In this document: positions 20,755 through 25,170 of the stretch, one piece after another
Layout: each line of letters starts with the position of its first letter
How positions within the stretch are numbered: the first letter of the stretch is position 1
Virus record (IMG/VR): IMGVR_UViG_3300033388_001206
Location: 1-25,170 of that record
Direction: 5' to 3' (one strand)
From: a virus
Length of the DNA stretch: 25,170 bases
Notes under the pieces: generated by a model
Database searches by the model: none
The model's input: only the letters and a program-made list of their open reading frames with translations
What the model was told of the DNA's origin: nothing
Made by a program: the position numbers and the translations under genes

Positions 20755-20992
20755 GCCGTTCCACTGAGAAACAGCAGAGCCTCCTGTCTTTGCTCCAGTA
20801 GCCGCTAGAAAACGTCGAACTATCTGTAACTGTTAGAGAAAACGCATCGTCCGCAGCTTCGCTGGCAATCGTGCCAAGTGCTACGTCCACCGCTCCGGCT
20901 GCACTGTTAGTAATAGTGGAACCTTTGTTCAAAGTAATTTTTCCTGTAACCAAAGCACCGACTATCGCTTTACCTTTCGTCAGCAAATTCAC
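20630..20992 (-). CDS. N-terminal part of the same frameshifted protein
   Basis: Starts with GTG 20992 (MNLLTKGKAIVGALVTGKIT). Residues 1-63 read normally: KGSTITNSAAGAVDVALGTI, then EAADDAFSLTVTDSSTF. After that the frame becomes Arg/Cys-rich and random (RRLCCFSVERLGRRSD). A +1 step within 20803-20812 rejoins the good frame AATGAKTGG. The 646-nt span is one base more than a whole number of codons. The residues after 63 are not likely to be real protein. Confidence 0.65.
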   Translation of the reverse strand: MNLLTKGKAIVGALVTGKITLNKGSTITNSAAGAVDVALGTIASEAADDAFSLTVTDSSTFSSGYWSKDRRLCCFSVERLGRRSDGRRNRKRQRRLYLHRQKRNSGFVCTNCYRLERSPY

Positions 20993-21002
20993 CTATCATC
21001 CC

Positions 21003-21332
21003 TCACTTTCCCTTTGCCTTGTCAAGATTGAGCGGAGCAAGTTTCTCCATCAGTCGCTCTTCTCGCTCCGCCATCCTGTCTTCTTCCTCCGGCGTCAGCA
21101 CTTTGCCGGAATGCCGCTTGTCACCATGATGCTCACGCTCTGCGAGGCCGATAAACTCAGCCCCGCAGATGCCGCATCTATAGATTTCAGCCTTTCTTTC
21201 AACCGGAGCAAAATACTCGAGGCGCACGAGTTTCTCATCATTTCGTGCGCCTACGAGTTCAGTAATCTGTCCGCGATCTAATTCTTGGCCAGCGTAGGCG
21301 AATGGCCTCCTGGCCCAGTACTTTTTAGCCAT
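21003..21332 (-). CDS. Small protein with a C2H2-type zinc finger, in the head operon
   Basis: A 109-aa protein (MAKKYWARRPFAYAGQELDR at the start). Residues 53-74, beginning CGICGAEF and ending EHHGDKRH, form a C-x2-C plus two-His zinc finger pattern (Cys53, Cys56, His68 or 69, His74). The C-terminus is a charged helix (EEDRMAEREERLMEKLAPLN). Its stop is just before the frameshifted gene and its start overlaps the capsid gene stop. Such small zinc-finger proteins occur beside major capsid genes in some Clostridia phages; their role is unknown. Confidence 0.65.
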   Translation of the reverse strand: MAKKYWARRPFAYAGQELDRGQITELVGARNDEKLVRLEYFAPVERKAEIYRCGICGAEFIGLAEREHHGDKRHSGKVLTPEEEDRMAEREERLMEKLAPLNLDKAKGK

Positions 21333-22288
21333 TACGCCACCGCCCCCGACATGAAGAGACCGGCATTTGTTCCGACGGCCTTCTGGTCGTAGTAGGTGTT
21401 TGCTTCGAAGATGTCCACTTCACGTTCCTCGTCCCTCATGCGCTTGATATACTGGAGTGCGTTCGGCACCACTTGCCATACGAAGGTGTAACCAGCAGCA
21501 GGCGTTAAGAGCGAAGGCCGCGCCGGTACGTAGATCATCAGGGCGTTCTTACCCCAAATCCGGGAATAGCTTACAGATGCTTCAGCGGTTCCTTCAGCAG
21601 AAGTAGTGTAAATCGCCCGGCCAATTAAAACTTTGTCGAACTCGGCCAGGGAAGCGAATAGGTCTTTAGTCAGCTGACCTTTCTGCGTATACTTGATCGT
21701 GTCAATAAGGTCGGGGTGCCACTTCAGCTTTAACCAGACCTGTTTGCCCATAACCAGAACATTCGGCTCTCGGCCAATTGCAGCTTCCACTGTGTCCTTG
21801 TAGTCGTCGAGGTCAGTCAGTGGGCTAGAGTTGGCATAGTCGCTCCAGACGGTGAAATCGCTACCACCGGTCTTGTCCGTACCCCACACTGAAGTGGTGA
21901 AAAAGTCAGTTGCAAACGCGACCTCGCGCCGCATCTGGATCTTGTCCGTCACCCATTCGGTGGCGTCCCGGTCAAGGTTGAACGGAGCATCCGCGTTCTT
22001 CCTGGTGTCGTCGTCGATTTCCTTACGAATAGAGTAACGGTCGCAGAAGTATTTGGCAGTAGTTGTTACCTTCCATCCGCCGCCGGCAGACTTCGTGCCG
22101 GGCGCACGAAGCTTAGCCTCATCCCGGAACCAGTGGGACTGGTCGTACTGCGGGATGATGTCGGACTGCTTCTGCACCGGTACAATTGGGAATATCTGGT
22201 CGGCGATGTACTCGGGGTTTTTATATGCAATAGAAATATTGGTAAGAAGTTGATCAATATGGAGACTTGAAGCCGCAGGACTAGGCAT
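21332..22288 (-). CDS. Major capsid protein
   Basis: A 318-aa protein beginning MPSPAASSLHIDQLLTNISI, with YIADQIFPIVPVQKQSD, IIPQYDQSHWFRDEA and later KVTTTAKYFCDRYSIRKEID. This is the N-terminal pattern of a common family of phage major capsid proteins (HK97-fold, 'Phage major capsid protein E/P22-like' type): a strand-rich N-arm, an 'IPvY.....F.d' motif and 'RKeIDDDtR'. Late in the protein are GKNALMIYVPARP and QYIKRMRDEEREVDIFEAN. Its place after the scaffold and cement genes fits. Encodes the coat subunit. Confidence 0.88.
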   Translation of the reverse strand: MPSPAASSLHIDQLLTNISIAYKNPEYIADQIFPIVPVQKQSDIIPQYDQSHWFRDEAKLRAPGTKSAGGGWKVTTTAKYFCDRYSIRKEIDDDTRKNADAPFNLDRDATEWVTDKIQMRREVAFATDFFTTSVWGTDKTGGSDFTVWSDYANSSPLTDLDDYKDTVEAAIGREPNVLVMGKQVWLKLKWHPDLIDTIKYTQKGQLTKDLFASLAEFDKVLIGRAIYTTSAEGTAEASVSYSRIWGKNALMIYVPARPSLLTPAAGYTFVWQVVPNALQYIKRMRDEEREVDIFEANTYYDQKAVGTNAGLFMSGAVA

Positions 22289-22321
22289 TACTAATCACTC
22301 TCCTTAAATCAATTTACCAAA

Positions 22322-22711
22322 CTAAGATGTGCTCAGCGTGAACGGCCCAGTCAGCAGGACACGAATAATCGTGCCATCTGCAGACGACGCGTCAAGCGCA
22401 ATACCGGCAATAAAATCCTTGTCCGTTGACTTCTTAACCGCTTTGCCGCTCGCGTCTGTCCCGACGTAATCGCCAACGGCGATCGCCGTACTGGAACCGT
22501 CGGACACGACTTTGCTGATGCCGAGCACCCTCACCTGAGCCGCGTGGTACTGGGTCGGTTTGTTCTGCAGTACACCAATCGCTTTATCGGTAGCACCGTC
22601 GCAGACATCCACCTGGTCGGCGGCGCTAAGCTCAACAAAGTAGTACTGGTACGAACTCAGATCGTTCTCGGCCTTTGCGCTGATGTCGAATACGGCCATT
22701 TCGGTTGCCAT
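22322..22711 (-). CDS. Capsid cement-like protein (DUF2190 type)
   Basis: A 129-aa protein (ATG 22711, AGGAGG 10 nt upstream), Ala/Asp/Ser-rich with short beta strands: QYYFVELSAADQVDVCDGAT, AIGVLQNKPTQYHAAQVRVL and AIAVGDYVGTDASGKAVK. This matches DUF2190-type head decoration or cement proteins. These bind on the outer capsid and stabilise it. It lies between the scaffold and the major capsid gene, the usual place. Confidence 0.8.
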   Translation of the reverse strand: MATEMAVFDISAKAENDLSSYQYYFVELSAADQVDVCDGATDKAIGVLQNKPTQYHAAQVRVLGISKVVSDGSSTAIAVGDYVGTDASGKAVKKSTDKDFIAGIALDASSADGTIIRVLLTGPFTLSTS

Positions 22712-22728
22712 TAGTCATCTACCTCCTC

Positions 22729-23610
22729 TTAAATTCTTACCGCGGTTTCTTTGCGGTACTGTTCATAAAGCTGCGGGTTTTCGGCCAGCACCTTTGCCAG
22801 CGCATCCATCCTGCTCAGATTGGCGTCTTTCTGCACCAGTCCGGCTGCCATAGCCTCGACCTTGGCGACAGCAGAATCGCCAGCAGGAGTTCCACCACGC
22901 CCAATCTCGGCGTAAAGCGCACCTTTCTCAATGGCTTCATTAGCTGCCTTCAGCACGCCCTCAAGCTTGGTGTATTCTTCCGGCGCCTTCTCGGCCAGGC
23001 CTTTGAGCACCAACCCGAATTCCTCCGGCTTAGTTGGCAGGTTGGCAAACTCATCAGCAGCCTTTTGAATGAACTCTTTACGTAGCTGCTTGTCGCGCTC
23101 TTCTTTGAGAATCTTCTCAAGCTCTTCGGCTTTCTTGACGGCTTCCTGCTGCTCTTTCCAGAGAGCTTCTACGGCTGGGCGGACTTCCTCAGGAATGCCG
23201 GAGAAATCATAGCTGCCGTCCTCTTTTTTGGTCGGTGCCGGATAGCCATATTTCTTCTTCTTGTCCTCTTCGTCTTCGTCTTTTTTGTCTTTCTGCTTTT
23301 CAGTCGGCGCAGGGTAGCCATAACCGGCAAGACCAGCCAGGGTCTTCATGATGTCTTTCGGAAGCTCGTCCTTATATGCATTGAGCAGCCGTAAAGCTCC
23401 TTTTACAGCGTTCTGTGCCTTACCGGACAGCTTAGCTGCCTTCAGGACTTCTTCGACCTTCTGTTCGTCTTCAAGTTCGGTTTCCAAAACAGCCTTGAGA
23501 ATTTCTTCCATAGCTGTATCATCCTCCTTGAAAATTAGGAACTTTTTACGATTGGCCCCGCGCGGGACAAGACTTACTTCCACAGCGTCTAAGTCTTTTA
23601 GTCTGTTCAC
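22729..23610 (-). CDS. Phage scaffold-like protein, carrying a protease C-terminal-type motif at its N-terminus
   Basis: A 293-aa, very charged helical protein typical of scaffolds. The first 28 residues (NRLKDLDAVEVSLVPRGANR, then KKFLIFKE) resemble the segment that normally ends XkdF-type proteases. Next come Glu/Lys-rich helices, a linker with two YGYPAPT repeats around a Lys/Asp/Glu-rich stretch (about 93-129), a DFSGIPEEVRPAVEALWKEQ helix and a coiled-coil tail. The gene starts with GTG 23610, two codons after the protease stop and in the same frame; AGGAGG lies in the last codons of the protease gene. Its job would be to shape the procapsid. Readthrough of the TAA would make a protease-scaffold fusion. 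Confidence 0.8.
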   Translation of the reverse strand: MNRLKDLDAVEVSLVPRGANRKKFLIFKEDDTAMEEILKAVLETELEDEQKVEEVLKAAKLSGKAQNAVKGALRLLNAYKDELPKDIMKTLAGLAGYGYPAPTEKQKDKKDEDEEDKKKKYGYPAPTKKEDGSYDFSGIPEEVRPAVEALWKEQQEAVKKAEELEKILKEERDKQLRKEFIQKAADEFANLPTKPEEFGLVLKGLAEKAPEEYTKLEGVLKAANEAIEKGALYAEIGRGGTPAGDSAVAKVEAMAAGLVQKDANLSRMDALAKVLAENPQLYEQYRKETAVRI

Positions 23611-23613
23611 ACC

Positions 23614-25170
23614 TTACGCCACCTCCTCACGAATTCCAAAGCCCCCGACACTAAAGCCGGTATACTCGCCCTTTTTAACTGCTTGCCAGAGTCTGCCATC
23701 GGAGATGTGCACTCCCAGTATCCAGCTTCCTTTTTTCACCTTTTGCCCGCCCCATTCAAAGTCCATCGGGGCAATGTAACTCTCTACAACCTCGGCTTTA
23801 GCTCTTTTGCTATGCCTATCGCCTACTACCCGAGACTTCACCAAAAAACGATGAGCCGCCGCTTCGATTTCATCAGCGGAGATGGTATCACCCTGGGTAT
23901 CCACGGTGTCGGGTTCCAAAACCACACCGTAAACAAGCCTTTGTTCCTCATCCGCCTTAATTATCGCGGCGTGGTACTCCTTTACTACTCTGCCTGTTTG
24001 CACGTTTATTTTTCTGGGCTTCTCACCCGGCTCATCAGCCCAGATAACCCACTTTTGCCCCTTTGCTTTTAGTTCGCTTATAACATCAGCGAGGTCATGG
24101 GCTTTGGTATACGGTTCTTGCGACTCAGGTCGGTTCACGAGCCACACCCTGCGCCCCTGTCCCATCGGGGCATACTGAATGAGCAGCCGGCCTTTGAGGT
24201 ATTTACCATCCAAAAACAACTCTCGACCGTGTTCTCTGGCGAATGAAAACCGGTATTGCCCTCCATCGAGCTTGAAAAATTTACTGAAAGTCTTGCTCGT
24301 GGACCCAGGTCCGCCAGGTTCGGAGATATAGGGCCCTTTGTCTGTGATGGTAATCCACTCAACTGGCTGGAATAACTTGAACTGGCCTTGTAGACTGTCA
24401 TCAGGCGGCAGTTCAAGCAGACGGCTGCCGTGTTCCGTTTTGCGGATGTCTTCGGTATCACCCTCAAAGACCGAAAAGCCCCAGGCTATCTCGTCGTCTA
24501 TCTGGAAGCGCAGGTCGCCGTGAACACTATGATTGGTTTTCAATAGCTCCTCGTGACTGAGCTTGGTTTCTTCCTCTGTTAACCCGCGCCAGTGCATCTG
24601 GTAGGTGAAACGCCCCCTACCAGATTTCGGATACATGTTGTGCCATTCTTCTTTGTATAACTTCTCAGCCAATTCAGCCCTAGTGTCGCCCTCTTCGCCT
24701 ATATCGTTGGCCTTTTTAAGCACATCCGTTTTCAGCCAGTTTGTCAAAGCTCGGTCCCATGCCTCATCGCTCCATCCCATCTCTTTAACCTCTTTTTTGC
24801 CGATAAGTTTATCAAGCGGTGGTTCACAATGGAATGCATGAACGTCCGGCATCTTCACTGCAATTGGCCGGGCTTTGCCGCCTTCTACAAGGTAATACCG
24901 TTCACCCCACCCATCGTTAACCCGCCAGATAGAACGACCGCTCTCCGAAGCTACTTCTCTTGCACTGTGACGCTCAACAGGCTCGCCAAACTTCTTCATA
25001 CTTTTGGCGTAAGCTTCCTCAACCAAAGCCTTCGGATCAGCCTTGTTGACCTGCTCCAAAGCTCGCTTAATCTGCTTTATCTTGCGCGCCACTTCCCCGC
25101 TGTCCCCAAACCGCCTTATAGCCGCCGGGTGGGGTAAAACAAAATCCGCCCTATCACCCAGAGCGGATTT
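23614..25170 (-). CDS. XkdF-type prohead protease with a LigD-phosphoesterase-like region (5' end outside the window)
   Basis: A GTG at 25092 gives 492 aa, but the frame stays open to the window edge and encodes plausible protein (GDRADFVLPHPAAIRRFGDS, then GEV), so the gene probably starts beyond 25170. Residues 375-492 (numbered from the GTG) form the XkdF/Peptidase_S78_2 protease: His427 in GDRHSK, Ser438 in VVESYIAP and a GFSVGGFG end. Residues about 160-325 look like a LigD 3'-phosphoesterase domain: RFTYQMHW, HSVHGDLRFQIDDEIAWGFS, LDGKYLKGRLLI, RRVWLVNRP. The protease would mature the procapsid. The function of the LigD-like part in a phage protein is unknown; the similarity is read by eye. 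Confidence 0.8.
   Translation of the reverse strand, partial: KSALGDRADFVLPHPAAIRRFGDSGEVARKIKQIKRALEQVNKADPKALVEEAYAKSMKKFGEPVERHSAREVASESGRSIWRVNDGWGERYYLVEGGKARPIAVKMPDVHAFHCEPPLDKLIGKKEVKEMGWSDEAWDRALTNWLKTDVLKKANDIGEEGDTRAELAEKLYKEEWHNMYPKSGRGRFTYQMHWRGLTEEETKLSHEELLKTNHSVHGDLRFQIDDEIAWGFSVFEGDTEDIRKTEHGSRLLELPPDDSLQGQFKLFQPVEWITITDKGPYISEPGGPGSTSKTFSKFFKLDGGQYRFSFAREHGRELFLDGKYLKGRLLIQYAPMGQGRRVWLVNRPESQEPYTKAHDLADVISELKAKGQKWVIWADEPGEKPRKINVQTGRVVKEYHAAIIKADEEQRLVYGVVLEPDTVDTQGDTISADEIEAAAHRFLVKSRVVGDRHSKRAKAEVVESYIAPMDFEWGGQKVKKGSWILGVHISDGRLWQAVKKGEYTGFSVGGFGIREEVA

Noticed and set aside
25142-25170. Perfect AAATCCGC / GCGGATTT hairpin with a T-rich tail on the minus strand, like a terminator before the protease gene
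   Set aside because: The protease frame stays open across it and encodes plausible protein, so the hairpin is more likely inside the coding region.

Overview
The window is the late half of a tailed-phage genome (siphovirus-like, probably a prophage), read almost entirely on the minus strand, so gene order runs from right to left. Moderate GC content, GTG/TTG starts with strong AGGAGG sites, a copper-amine-oxidase-type stalk domain and the families seen (XkdF-type protease, DUF6711-like protein, Firmicutes-style tail-tip protein) suggest an anaerobic, possibly thermophilic, Clostridia-type host. That host call is an inference; no host gene, integrase, terminase or portal is visible.

Head module (about 25.2-19.4 kb): an XkdF-type protease whose 5' end lies beyond the window and which carries a LigD-phosphoesterase-like region, a scaffold gene in the same frame after one stop codon, a capsid-cement-like protein, the major capsid protein, a small zinc-finger protein, a frameshifted protein of unknown role, a 56-aa coiled-coil protein and head-tail connector genes. 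Tail module (19.4-7.6 kb): an unknown structural protein, an HK97 gp10-like protein, a terminator-like protein, two paralogous tail-tube proteins, tail-assembly chaperones G and GT joined by a T TTT TTA slippery site, a tape measure protein broken by a perfect 22-bp tandem duplication, a DUF6711-like protein, two small unknown proteins and a 1378-aa tail-tip/receptor-binding protein. A lone plus-strand lipoprotein gene (15904-16356) sits between the GT gene and the tape measure gene as a typical moron.

Lysis module (7.6-4.75 kb): a coiled-coil protein, a holin, a 44-aa protein, an N-acetylmuramoyl-L-alanine amidase interrupted by an in-frame TGA, and a papain-family protease with a C-terminal stalk domain. 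Terminator-like hairpins separate several of these genes. After it comes a run of small overlapping genes (4.7-2.95 kb): a zinc ribbon, an NrdD C-terminus-like protein, a Cys-rich protein, a ribbon-helix-helix protein and an HTH/Myb-like protein in overlapping frames.

The most striking part is at the left end (2958-58): four tightly coupled genes in the order csf1, a cas11-like small subunit, csf2 and csf3, followed by an overlapping HAD-type hydrolase gene that leaves the window. This is the effector core of a type IV (IV-B-like) CRISPR-Cas system inside a phage late/accessory region. The window shows no CRISPR array, cas1/cas2, cas6/csf5, dinG or cysH.

Several genes carry apparent lesions (tape measure, amidase, the 20.3-21.0 kb gene, perhaps the RHH/HTH pair). 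The element may therefore be a decaying prophage, or the assembly has errors, or some breaks are recoded. No stretch longer than 300 bases lacks a gene.
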